Shown piece after piece: positions 1 through 8,215 of a DNA stretch of 52,532 nucleotides. Origin of the DNA: Planctomycetota bacterium (GTDB taxonomy: Bacteria; Planctomycetota; UBA1135; GCA-002686595); NCBI GenBank assembly GCA_947484275.1, contig CANKOY010000021.1, positions 1 through 52,532 of the forward strand, read 5' to 3'. The notes beneath the pieces were generated by a model. It was not told the DNA's origin. It ran no database searches and saw nothing but the letters and a program-made list of their open reading frames with translations. Position numbers and translations under genes: made by a program. The number at the start of each line of letters is the position of its first letter. Position 1 is the stretch's first letter.

Positions 1-1
1 C

Positions 2-370
2 GCGTCGGCCATGTCGGGTTTCACCGTCAGCGGCGCGAACGTGATCAATAACAAGCCGGGCGTCCTGATCTACACCAACTCCGGTAGGGCAGCCGTGCCG
101 TTCCAAGGCGGTCTGCGCTGCATCGGTGCGCCGATCAAGCGTTCGATCCCGCTGACGTCCGCTGGCAACCCGCCGCCGAACGACTGCTCGGGCGTGTACG
201 CGATCGACATGAATGCCTTCGCCCAGGGTGCGCTCGGTGGACTCCCGGCGCCCTTCCTCCTAGTTCTCTCGGCAACGGTCAACTGCCAGTTCTGGGGCCG
301 CGACAGCGGGTACGCCTCCCCGAACAACTCCACATTGACCGACGCCCTGGAGTACACGGTCCAGCCCTGA
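2..370 (+). CDS. Secreted protein, C-terminal part (5' end outside window)
   Basis: The reading frame is open from the first bases, so the gene begins upstream of the window; about 122 residues are visible. They align residue by residue with the C-termini of the proteins at 3324-4586 and 6586-7761. Shared blocks are [20 protein letters not shown](I/V)G, a proline-rich [12 protein letters not shown], a glycine-rich ALGG segment, and the terminal [10 protein letters not shown] with PNNSTL. Paired cysteines and the lack of charge clusters suit an extracellular, disulphide-bonded beta domain. The function is unknown. The module probably serves surface location or display, which is an inference from its recurrence at the end of otherwise different secreted proteins. 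A strong hairpin follows the stop codon. Confidence 0.8.
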   Translation, partial: ASAMSGFTVSGANVINNKPGVLIYTNSGRAAVPFQGGLRCIGAPIKRSIPLTSAGNPPPNDCSGVYAIDMNAFAQGALGGLPAPFLLVLSATVNCQFWGRDSGYASPNNSTLTDALEYTVQP

Positions 371-398
371 TCGACTCCGGGGGACCGCGTGAGTGAAC

Positions 399-430
399 AC
401 GGGCAGCGCTGGCGATCCAGCGCTGCCCGT
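399..430 (+). terminator. Perfect 14-bp stem hairpin after the first CDS
   Basis: ACGGGCAGCGCTGG is followed by a CGAT loop and its exact reverse complement. The hairpin starts 28 nt after the TGA at 368-370. There is no strong U-tract, only CTCCGTTGCT, so it is either a weak intrinsic terminator or an mRNA 3'-end stabiliser. It also argues against starting the kinase upstream at 393, because the hairpin would then be inside its coding sequence. Confidence 0.6.
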
Positions 431-524
431 CTCCGTTGCTGTGCGGCCCGCAGGCCGCGTCGCGCGGGTAGCATGCTGGGCCAAGGAGCGCCGGCATCCG
501 GCCTTAGATTCCGCCAGCCCCATC

Positions 525-3236
525 ATGTCCGGCCGAGGAACCCACAAGCCCGATCCCAGCGCTGGCGCCGCGGCTGACGTGTTCCTGGATTTCCTTGCGC
601 GACGCGCAGAGGGCGCGGCGCTCGCCATCGGGGATTTGTGCGCCGCGCGGCCAGAACTCGCCGCGCGCCTCGAGTTGTTGTGGGCTGCGCACCAGGCCGC
701 ACTGGACGACGCACCCGCACACAGCGGTGTGCTCGCGCGGCGACTGGGCTCCGATGGGGCGCCGAAGATCTCGCTGCCCGAGCTGGACGTGGAGCTCTCG
801 GACGCCGCGGCCGTAACGGACGTGGACGCGCCGACCGGGACGCGCTTTCGGATCGAGAGCGAACTGGCCCGCGGTGGCATGGGCGCCGTATTCAGCGCCT
901 ACGACTCCGACCTGCGCCGGCGACTGGCGCTGAAGGTCGCGCTGCGCGACGGCTTCGCGCTGGGATCCCAGCAAAGCGATTCCAAGCTATCGCGTTTCGT
1001 CGAAGAGGCGCAGATCACAGGTCAACTCGATCACCCCGGCATCGTTCCGGTGCACGAACTGGGCGTGGACAAGGAGGGCCGCGTGTTCTTCACCATGCGC
1101 CTGGTGCGCGGCCGCGACCTCAAGCGCATTTTCGAGCTGAGCTGGAGCGGCGAAGAGAATTGGACGCGCACGCGCGTGCTGCACGTGCTGCTCAAGGTGC
1201 TCGAAGCGTTGGCCTACGCACACACCAAGGGCGTAATCCACCGCGACCTCAAGCCTGCAAACGTGATGGTCGGGCGTTTCGGCGAGGTGTACATCATGGA
1301 CTGGGGCGTCGCGCGCGTGATGGGCAGTGCGGATGCGCGCGATTTGCGTCCGCGGCCTGCGCCCACGACCGCCACCATCAGTGCCGTGCGCACCGATCGC
1401 CGCGAGCACGTTGCAGCCGACGTGGAGTCCGCGGTTGTGACCATGGACGGCGAGGTTATCGGCACGCCGGCCTACATGCCGCCGGAGCAGGCGCGTTGTG
1501 AGACCGAGAAGATGTCGCCGCGCTCGGACGTGTATTCGATCGGCGCGATGCTCTACCACCTGCTGACGCGCCAAGCGCCGTTCACGGCACCCGGCGTGCG
1601 CGTTTCGCCCTGGGTCATTCTTCTGCGCGTGGCCGAGGAGCGCCCGCGCCCCGTGTCGGAATTTGGCGCTGAAGTCGGGCAAGAAATCGAGCCCGAGCTC
1701 GCGGCGATCTGCGAGAAGGCCATGCAGCGCGAGCCGGACCTGCGCTACCCGACTGCCGAGGCCATGAAGGCCGACTTGGAGGCGTTTCTCGAGAATCGCG
1801 TGGTCTCCGCCTACGAGAGCGGCGCCTTCGCCCAGGTTCGCAAGTGGGTCGCACGCAACCGCGCCCTGGCCGCGGCGGCGGCCCTGGCGTTGATCTCTGC
1901 CACCGCGGGGCTCTCGATCTACTCCTTCGCGCAGCGCAGCTACGCCAAGGAACTGGAGCGCAAAAACTCGGAGCTCACCGAAGCGCGCGGCCTCGCGGAC
2001 TCCAATGCCGCCGCTGCCCGCGACGAGACTGTGCGCGCGTCGCACAAGGAACAGGTGACCTCGCAGATGCTCGAGCTGTTTACCGGGATGTTCGTGCGCC
2101 AGGATCCGCACACGGCCCTTGGACGCACGCTCACCGTCGACGACGTCCTGGGCGAGGCCTCGCAGCGCATTCAAGGCGATTCGACATTGGATCCCGAGGT
2201 GCGCAGCGCGCTGATGGTCTCCATGGCGCAGCTCGTGCATGCGCGCGGGAACACCGCGGCAGCGGCGGAGCTGTACCGCGGCGCCCTCGAGATCCGCAAT
2301 GCGTGGCGCGGCGAAGGAGCGCCGGAGAGTCTGCTCGCCTTGGGGCACCTGATCGGCGTCAAACTGGAGCTCGGGCAATTCACCGACGCTCTCGAACTTT
2401 CGCAGCGCCGAATCGAGTTGTTGCGGGCGGCCCACGACGACGACTCCATCGAAGTCTTGCGGGCAGAATGCGCCCTGGCTGCGCTCTACTCCAGCACGGG
2501 GCGACCTTTCGACGCCGAGTCGATCTTTCAGCGCGTCGTCGACCTTCAGGCGGATCGACCCGCCGACAGCGAGCTCGCGACGCTCAACGCCGCCGAGAAC
2601 TTGGCTGTGCTCTGGGCGAGCGCCGGCAAGTCCGACCGGGCCATCGAGTTCCTCTCGCGCAGGATTCGCGAGTTGCAGCGCACCCAGGGCGAGGACTCTC
2701 AGGGTGCGCTCCTCGCCGCGGATGCACTGGGCGGCATTTTGATCTCCGCGGACAGTCACGCCGAGGCGATCGGTCCCCTGGAGCACGCCGTCAAGGTCCG
2801 CGAACGCATCGACGGTCGGGGGTCGGTCGCCTGCCTGAAGACCCGGGCGCTCTTGGGCAGGAGTTTGACCCTGGCGCGTCGACTGCCGGAGGCCGAGATT
2901 CAGCTGCGCGAGGCACTGGGGGGCCTGGAGGGAGCGTTCACGGCCGACCACGAGAACTGCGACGCCCCACGCTGGGACCTGGCGCGCGTGCTGCAGTTGC
3001 TCGAGCGGCCCGCCGAAGCCGTGCCTGAGTGGCGCAGGCTGTCTGCGCGCCATGATCAGAAGTGGGGCGCAACTCATCTCCGGGCGCGGAGGGCCCTCGA
3101 GCATCTGATCGAGTCCCTTCGCGATTCAGGAGCGCTCCCCGAGGCGCGCACCTTGGCCGACGAGCTGATCCGTCGCGCGCGCGAAGGGGGCGGCGACGTC
3201 GCGGCCTGCGAGGAACTGCGGCGTGCGCTCGAGTGA
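525..3236 (+). CDS. Membrane-anchored Ser/Thr protein kinase with C-terminal TPR region
   Basis: A 903-residue Hanks-type kinase. A leader of about 105 residues precedes the catalytic domain: glycine loop ARGGMGAV near residue 115, the ATP-binding Lys of LALKVAL near 137, catalytic HRDLKPANV with Asp near 241, DWG in place of DFG at 259, and GTPAYMPPEQA. An insertion of about 40 residues rich in Arg, Thr and Ala lies between DWG and GTPAYMPPE, which lengthens the activation loop. One membrane helix follows (about 449-470), then a charged, probably coiled stretch, then TPR-like helical repeats to the end. The topology implied is a cytoplasmic kinase with external TPRs. ATG 525 is chosen because an upstream alternative would read through the hairpin at 399-430. 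TAGATT lies 14 nt before the start and no SD is present. Confidence 0.92.
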   Translation: MSGRGTHKPDPSAGAAADVFLDFLARRAEGAALAIGDLCAARPELAARLELLWAAHQAALDDAPAHSGVLARRLGSDGAPKISLPELDVELSDAAAVTDVDAPTGTRFRIESELARGGMGAVFSAYDSDLRRRLALKVALRDGFALGSQQSDSKLSRFVEEAQITGQLDHPGIVPVHELGVDKEGRVFFTMRLVRGRDLKRIFELSWSGEENWTRTRVLHVLLKVLEALAYAHTKGVIHRDLKPANVMVGRFGEVYIMDWGVARVMGSADARDLRPRPAPTTATISAVRTDRREHVAADVESAVVTMDGEVIGTPAYMPPEQARCETEKMSPRSDVYSIGAMLYHLLTRQAPFTAPGVRVSPWVILLRVAEERPRPVSEFGAEVGQEIEPELAAICEKAMQREPDLRYPTAEAMKADLEAFLENRVVSAYESGAFAQVRKWVARNRALAAAAALALISATAGLSIYSFAQRSYAKELERKNSELTEARGLADSNAAAARDETVRASHKEQVTSQMLELFTGMFVRQDPHTALGRTLTVDDVLGEASQRIQGDSTLDPEVRSALMVSMAQLVHARGNTAAAAELYRGALEIRNAWRGEGAPESLLALGHLIGVKLELGQFTDALELSQRRIELLRAAHDDDSIEVLRAECALAALYSSTGRPFDAESIFQRVVDLQADRPADSELATLNAAENLAVLWASAGKSDRAIEFLSRRIRELQRTQGEDSQGALLAADALGGILISADSHAEAIGPLEHAVKVRERIDGRGSVACLKTRALLGRSLTLARRLPEAEIQLREALGGLEGAFTADHENCDAPRWDLARVLQLLERPAEAVPEWRRLSARHDQKWGATHLRARRALEHLIESLRDSGALPEARTLADELIRRAREGGGDVAACEELRRALE

Positions 3237-3323
3237 GGCGACGGCTCATTGGATTCGGACGGCTGCGCGAGGAAAAGCGGACCCGATCTGGGCACGCTTC
3301 GAAAATCGCGCAGAATCGGAACG

Positions 3324-4586
3324 ATGAAGACCGCCCTCGTTTCGCTCACCGCCGTCGCCGCCCTGTGCCTCGCTTCGCCCGCAAGCGCTCAGACCGACGC
3401 ATTGGGCGCGGTCGTCAACGGTCCGCTCGACGTGCAGACACCGACGAGCGATCCCAACCTGCATGGCGTTGCGTACGCCTGGGGCTTCTACTGGATTTCC
3501 GGCGCCGGGGGTGGGACTTCGATCTACCAGCTCGACGGCGCCGGAACCCTGATCGCGACGTACTCGGCCTGCTCACCGCCACCTCCGACTGTTGATGGTC
3601 ACCGCGGTCTCGTGGCGAATCGGCTGACCAACACGTTGTATGGCGCTTCCTCGGACAGGATCTGCGTCTACACCTACAGTCCGATCACGCAGATGATCAC
3701 CTGCTCACTGGTCATCATTACCGGCATTGCCAACCAGGGCGGACTCGCCTTGGACCCGGCCAGCGGCCACTTTTACACAGGCTACGGCGTCGGTCCCATC
3801 ACCAAGTACGACGCGGCCTTCAACGTCATCGCCACGCTGCCCTCCGCCGGCAAGAACTGGCGCGGCCTGACCTGGGACTCGGTCAACGGGACCATGTGGG
3901 GCTTTGCCGAGGATGGAGCCGGCCCCAACAACCTGGTGGAGTTCCATGAGATTGATGCGACGACTGGCGCGCTGACCGGCGCGAATTTCATGGGAACGAC
4001 GTCCGTGCCCCCGGCCAATCTCGCGGGCGGCTGCGACATTCTGCTCGATCCGTTGAACCCAGGATCGTTCTCCATCGTGGCCCTGCACCGCTCGAGCACT
4101 TGCTCGCTGGTCACCTACGACCTCGCCATTCCCACGCCGCCGATCACGACTTACTGCACGGCGAAGACCAATTCCCTCGGTTGCACGCCGGCAATCGGCG
4201 GGTTTGGATTCCCCAGCGCCACCAACCAGCAGCCGTTCATCGTCAGCGGCAGCAACGTGATCAACAACAAGCCGGGTCTGTTGCTCTACACCAACGGTGG
4301 CCCCGCGGCCGTGGCGTTCCAGGGCGGTCTTCGCTGCGTCGGCACTCCCGTACGTCGTTCGACCGCGCTGAACTCGGGCGGAAACCCTCCGCCAAACGAT
4401 TGCTCGGGCATCTACTCAATCAACCTGAACCTGTTCGCCGTAGGAGGCCTTGGTGGCAGCCCTCAGGCATTCCTCACGGTGCCGGGGACGCAAGTCAACT
4501 GTCAGTACTGGGGCCGCGACAACGGCTTTGCGCCTCCGAACAACTCGACCCTTTCCGATGGCCTCGACTTCACGGTCGGGCCCTGA
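3324..4586 (+). CDS. Secreted beta-propeller-like protein with the shared C-terminal module
   Basis: 420 residues. The start at 3324 gives a clean signal peptide ([20 protein letters not shown], cleavage probably after SAQ); an in-frame start at 3249 would bury it. The middle part has short repeats of the kind '[14 protein letters not shown]' and '[14 protein letters not shown]', typical of beta-propeller or LVIVD-like folds. The last ~150 residues begin at [13 protein letters not shown] and match the proteins at 2-370 and 6586-7761, ending in [16 protein letters not shown] and LDFTVGP. No catalytic motif is visible, so a binding or structural surface role is more likely. CAGAAT ends 7 nt before the ATG, which fits a leaderless transcript. 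The next gene starts inside its 3' end. Confidence 0.85.
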   Translation: MKTALVSLTAVAALCLASPASAQTDALGAVVNGPLDVQTPTSDPNLHGVAYAWGFYWISGAGGGTSIYQLDGAGTLIATYSACSPPPPTVDGHRGLVANRLTNTLYGASSDRICVYTYSPITQMITCSLVIITGIANQGGLALDPASGHFYTGYGVGPITKYDAAFNVIATLPSAGKNWRGLTWDSVNGTMWGFAEDGAGPNNLVEFHEIDATTGALTGANFMGTTSVPPANLAGGCDILLDPLNPGSFSIVALHRSSTCSLVTYDLAIPTPPITTYCTAKTNSLGCTPAIGGFGFPSATNQQPFIVSGSNVINNKPGLLLYTNGGPAAVAFQGGLRCVGTPVRRSTALNSGGNPPPNDCSGIYSINLNLFAVGGLGGSPQAFLTVPGTQVNCQYWGRDNGFAPPNNSTLSDGLDFTVGP

Positions 4587-5199
4587 GGAGTCCGCGCCGG
4601 GGGACTTCGAGCCCTCGACGCTGGATCTCGCGCGCGCGGCCCGCGGTGGAACTCCGGCGGAGTTCGCGCGTCTCTACGAGCGCGTCGCGCCCGCCGTACA
4701 GGCCTGGGCCTGCCTGCGACTGCGTCCGCGCATGCGCGCTCAGATCGAGCCCGAGGATCTCGCCCAGGAAATTTGGATGCGTGCGTTGGCGCTGTTTCCG
4801 ACCTCGGACGCCAGCCACGGGAATTTTCGCGCCTGGGTTTTCAGCGTGGCCAAGCTGGTGATGCTGGAACTTCTCCGGCGACAGGAGCGAGCGTCCATCG
4901 CGGACGGCAGCGGCAACAGCGCCGTGCACGCCTGGCTCGCGAATGTGCCCGAGGACGTCACTTCGGCAACGCACCGCATTGCGCGCAGCGAAGTCCACGC
5001 GCTATTCCTCGAGCGCGTGAACGGGCTCGAGGAAGAGGAGCGGGCCCTCGTGATCCACTGCGGCCTCGAGGGGCTCACCTGCGCCGAGGCTGCCGCGCGG
5101 CTCGGCATCTCCAGTGACGCCGCCCTGAAGCGCTGGCAGCGTTTGCGCGCGCGACTGGGTTCCGACACTGCGACCGCGAGCCTCTTGGCGGCGGAATGA
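4558..5199 (+). CDS. ECF-type RNA polymerase sigma factor
   Basis: 213 residues from ATG 4558, overlapping the previous gene by 29 bp in another frame. Region 2 is recognisable in [12 protein letters not shown], the acidic [15 protein letters not shown] and [20 protein letters not shown]. Region 4 shows a helix-turn-helix in [20 protein letters not shown] followed by [18 protein letters not shown]. The length suits a group of planctomycete ECF factors that are usually encoded beside TPR-containing Ser/Thr kinases. Here the kinase is one gene upstream on the same strand, so kinase control of this factor is plausible but not shown. No anti-sigma gene is adjacent. The start is uncertain: the only upstream alternative (4450) would add residues with no sigma-like character. 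Confidence 0.8.
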   Translation: MASTSRSGPEESAPGDFEPSTLDLARAARGGTPAEFARLYERVAPAVQAWACLRLRPRMRAQIEPEDLAQEIWMRALALFPTSDASHGNFRAWVFSVAKLVMLELLRRQERASIADGSGNSAVHAWLANVPEDVTSATHRIARSEVHALFLERVNGLEEEERALVIHCGLEGLTCAEAAARLGISSDAALKRWQRLRARLGSDTATASLLAAE

Positions 5200-5221
5200 G
5201 CGCGCGGCAGCTCGTTTCGGC

Positions 5222-5243
5222 GTTCGCGCATCGAATCGCGAAC
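5222..5243 (+). terminator. Possible hairpin after the sigma factor
   Basis: GTTCGCG, an 8-nt loop, then CGCGAAC. It starts 23 nt after the stop codon at 5199 and precedes the promoter-like sequence of the glycosyltransferase. The stem is only 7 bp and no T-run follows. Confidence 0.3.
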
Positions 5244-5251
5244 CGCGTCCC

Positions 5252-5279
5252 CTGACTTCGCGCCGCGGCCCAGTAGACT
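5252..5279 (+). promoter_or_regulatory. Promoter-like pair for the GT4 gene, leaderless spacing
   Basis: CTGACT (5252-5257), a 16-bp spacer, then TAGACT (5274-5279). The -10-like hexamer ends 9 nt before ATG 5289 and there is no SD, so transcription would start within a few bases of the start codon. Confidence 0.45.
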
Positions 5280-5288
5280 TCTGCGCCG

Positions 5289-6470
5289 ATGCGCGTCCTG
5301 ATCACCTCTCCCGTTTTCCCGCCCGACCTGGGCGGTCCCGCCGTGTACGTGCCGAGCGTGGCGCGTTTCCTTGCTGGTCGCGGGCATCAGGTCAAGGTCG
5401 TGGCCTTCTGCTCGGACCCCAAGCCCGCGGGCTATCCGTTCGAAGTCGTCTCGATCTTGCCCGCGTCCATGGCGCTGCGCTACGTGCGCGCATTCTTCGC
5501 CGTGTTGCGTCACGCGAAGGAATGCGACGTGGTTTACGTCAACGAGCATCTGGCCTTGTTGCACGTGATCGCCGGGCGCCTGCGCGGAAAGCCGGTCGTG
5601 ATGCGCATGATGGTCGACGGCGCTTGGGAAATCAGTCACCGCAAGGGCTGGATCGGCGGCGACACGATCGACGAGTTCCAGACGAAGAAGTACGGCGGCC
5701 GCGTGGCCCTCATGCGGCGTCTGCAGAAATTCTGGTGGGGGAAGGCCCAGCGCGTCATCGCCTGCTCGAACTACTTGCGCAACATCGCCGTGGGCCGCTA
5801 CGGCGTTCCCGGCCAAAAGGTGCGCCTGATCCACAACGCCTACAACGGCCCCGCGGCAGAATCCGTTGTCGAAACGCCGCTGCAGGCGCGCAAGCGCCTA
5901 GGCTTGGATCCCAAGCCGCGCTATCTGCTGACGATCTGCCGCCTGATGGTCTGGAAGCGCGTCGACGGCATCATCCTCGCCCTGAAATCCCTGCCCGAGG
6001 ACGTGCAATTGATCGTCGTCGGCGATGGCGACATGTTGGAGGCTTGGAAGCGCCTAGCCTGGGAAATGAAGCTCGCCGAACGCGTCCATTTCCTGGGCAA
6101 TCGTCCTTACAAGGACATCCCGTTGTTGATCCGCGCGGCGGACATTTTTGTGCTCAACAGCACGTACGAAGGCCTGAGCCATACGCTGCTCGAAGTCTGC
6201 GCCCTTGGCACTCCAGCGGTCGCGACGCGGATTGGCGGCAATCCGGAAGTGATCGAGGACGGAGTCAACGGGCTGCTCGTTGCCGCGGACGAGCCCGCCG
6301 AGCTCCCGCGCGCAATCGCGCGGATTTTCGCTGAGCCTGCACTCGCGCAGCGCTTCCGCGAGGCGAGCTTGCAGCGCATGGATCGTTTCTCGCACGAGAA
6401 GACGTTCGCGGATGTCGAAAATACACTGCATGAAGCAGTCGAGTCCGCGGGCGTGAAGATGAAGCCGTAA
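5289..6470 (+). CDS. GT4-family (GT-B fold) glycosyltransferase
   Basis: 393 residues. The N-terminal half starts with the usual GT4 acceptor-domain pattern, MRVLITSPVFPPDLGGPAVY. The C-terminal half has the nucleotide-sugar domain: LLTICRLMVWKRVD, LIVVGDGDM, the block FLGNRPYKDIPLL, and the donor-binding motif YEGLSHTLLEVCALGTPAVA (E-x7-E type), then IGGNPEVIEDGVNGLLV. The enzyme should be cytoplasmic and transfer a sugar from an activated donor to a lipid or polysaccharide acceptor; donor and acceptor cannot be named from sequence. It stands alone between a sigma factor and a secreted protein, with no polysaccharide cluster around it. Confidence 0.9.
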   Translation: MRVLITSPVFPPDLGGPAVYVPSVARFLAGRGHQVKVVAFCSDPKPAGYPFEVVSILPASMALRYVRAFFAVLRHAKECDVVYVNEHLALLHVIAGRLRGKPVVMRMMVDGAWEISHRKGWIGGDTIDEFQTKKYGGRVALMRRLQKFWWGKAQRVIACSNYLRNIAVGRYGVPGQKVRLIHNAYNGPAAESVVETPLQARKRLGLDPKPRYLLTICRLMVWKRVDGIILALKSLPEDVQLIVVGDGDMLEAWKRLAWEMKLAERVHFLGNRPYKDIPLLIRAADIFVLNSTYEGLSHTLLEVCALGTPAVATRIGGNPEVIEDGVNGLLVAADEPAELPRAIARIFAEPALAQRFREASLQRMDRFSHEKTFADVENTLHEAVESAGVKMKP

Positions 6471-6585
6471 TCCCGATGTTTGACGGCGGATTCGATACTG
6501 GGGGTATCATCGGGCTGCGATTGGCGCTCGCTTGGCTCGCGACGCCGTCGGCCCGGTCTCACACATCTCCAGAGGTAGGTGCTTC

Positions 6586-7761
6586 ATGGTCCAAGTACGA
6601 ACCGCACTGCTTGCAAGCACGCTCGCGTTCCTCGCGCATCCGGCCCTCGGCGCTGACGTCTGCTACGTCACGACCCGCGGCGCCAATCCACAGCTCTTGA
6701 CCATCAATCCCGCCACGGCCGCCGTGCTGAGCTCGGTGCCGATCGCTGGCGCGACGTGGCTGCAGGGCGGACTGGCCGACGACGGCACGTTTCTCTACGC
6801 CATCGACGGACCGGTGGACGGGCTCTCCGACCGACTGCTGCGCATCAACCCTGCCAGCGGCGCCGCCACCGTTGTGGGCAACACTGGATTCGACTGGAGT
6901 CTCAGGGCCTGCGATTTCGAGCGCTACTCCGGCACGCTCTACGCGATCAATGATGCGAACCGCATGTACACGGTCGACCTAGCGACCGGCGCGGCGGCGT
7001 CCTACCAGCAGCTTTTCGGCGGGGGCCTCGACACGCTCACGGCCTTCGCGATCTCGCCCAACAACGAGGCCTTTGGGTCCGACATCAGCGACACGACCCT
7101 GTATCGAATCAACATGTTCTCGGAGTTCACGATCTGGCTCGGCAACGGCAGCATCGGCGCGGGCTTCAGCGACATCGCCTTCGATTCCGCAGGGGCGCTG
7201 TGGGGGATCAAAGCGGGCGGCGGGATCTACGGCATCGACCGCCAGGCCGGGCAGACGGCATTCATCGTCGGTTCCCCGGACTGGGCGGGCATTGCCTTCC
7301 GCTGGGACTGTCGGACAACTTTCTACTGCGCGGGCAAGGTCAATTCCCTGGGCTGCACGCCGACCATGTCCACCCAGGGCGTGTCGAGTGCGTCCGCGGG
7401 TTGGGGCTACTACATTCGCGCGACCGCGGTGCGGAACAACACCATCGGGCTGTTGCTCTACAGCACCTCCGGTCGCGCCGCCGTGCCCTTCGTCGGCGGG
7501 ACCCTGTGCCTCGCTGCTCCGGTGCGGCGAGCACTGGGCATCAACTCCGGCGGGACACCACCGCCCGCAGCTAACTGCAGCGGGGTTTTCGACTTTGACA
7601 TGAACTGGTTCGCCACAGGGGGCCTGGGCGGCAACCCGTCGCCGGCGCTTTGGATCGCTGGCACCCAAGTGAACTGCCAGTTTTGGGGTCGCGACCAGGG
7701 CTTCGCGCCGCCGAACAATGCGATGTTGAGCAACGCGCTCGAGTACGTGGTCTGTCCCTAG
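6586..7761 (+). CDS. Secreted propeller-like protein with the shared C-terminal module
   Basis: 391 residues from ATG 6586, preceded by AGAGGTAGGT as a weak SD. The signal peptide is VRTALLASTLAFLAHPALGA. The central region repeats units such as TLYAINDANRMYTVD and AFAISPNNEAFGSD, consistent with a beta-propeller. The C-terminal ~150 residues (FYCAGKVNSLGCTP to the end, with CQFWGRDQGF, PPNNAML and LEYVVCP) match the proteins at 2-370 and 3324-4586. A possible promoter, TTGACG (6480-6485) with a 19-bp spacer and TATCAT (6505-6510), overlaps a small imperfect inverted repeat in the upstream gap. No enzymatic residues are recognised. Confidence 0.85.
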   Translation: MVQVRTALLASTLAFLAHPALGADVCYVTTRGANPQLLTINPATAAVLSSVPIAGATWLQGGLADDGTFLYAIDGPVDGLSDRLLRINPASGAATVVGNTGFDWSLRACDFERYSGTLYAINDANRMYTVDLATGAAASYQQLFGGGLDTLTAFAISPNNEAFGSDISDTTLYRINMFSEFTIWLGNGSIGAGFSDIAFDSAGALWGIKAGGGIYGIDRQAGQTAFIVGSPDWAGIAFRWDCRTTFYCAGKVNSLGCTPTMSTQGVSSASAGWGYYIRATAVRNNTIGLLLYSTSGRAAVPFVGGTLCLAAPVRRALGINSGGTPPPAANCSGVFDFDMNWFATGGLGGNPSPALWIAGTQVNCQFWGRDQGFAPPNNAMLSNALEYVVCP

Positions 7762-8215
7762 AGCGCGTCCTGAAAGTCGGGTCGCGCGGCCCTCCGGAGG
7801 AACGCGATGGTCCGTTGCCCTCCGCGTCTCGCCTACGCGCGCTGCGCCGTGCCACGGCGACCAGAACATCGGGTCTCTACCCGAGTGCCTTCCTCGCGAG
7901 GCGCAGCCAAGATCGAACCGTCGCTCACCGCCAAGATCCCTGAGAACGGGTAGAATGGTCTTGGAGCGGCAGGTCCCCCGGGGGGAGCGTGCCGACCCAT
8001 CGGAAGCCCCTGTTGTGGCCCGATCCCGGCCCCGGAGGGCAGTTCTTCCAGGTTGGGGTCAGCGCCACCCCTCGTGGCGACCGATCCTAGGGGCCGAAGG
8101 GGCCCTTCACGCTCAGGACCACAACCGGCGGGTATAGTCTCCCGTTCACGGTAGGTCCCTCCTGGGCCTCGCACACCCTGTTCGCATCTCGACACCCATC
8201 CAAGGAAGGCTGCGC
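7762..8215. other. Intergenic region without a recognised gene
   Basis: 454 bp between a secreted-protein gene and the radical SAM gene. Open frames here are short and resemble no known family. It contains several short GC-rich inverted repeats (for example CCTCCGGAGG near 7791-7800) and a GGAAGG ribosome-binding sequence just before 8216. I see no RNA gene or riboswitch that I can name. Confidence 0.5.

Noticed and set aside
393..524. Upstream in-frame start for the Ser/Thr kinase
   Set aside because: It would put the perfect 14-bp stem hairpin (399-430) inside the gene and add a low-complexity N-terminus; ATG 525 follows a TAGATT element.
987..3104. Long open frame on the minus strand opposite the kinase (about 700 codons)
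   Set aside because: It mirrors the third-position GC bias of the kinase gene, shows no domain, and the plus-strand kinase motifs are beyond doubt. A similar minus-strand frame opposite 26651-28585 was rejected for the same reason.
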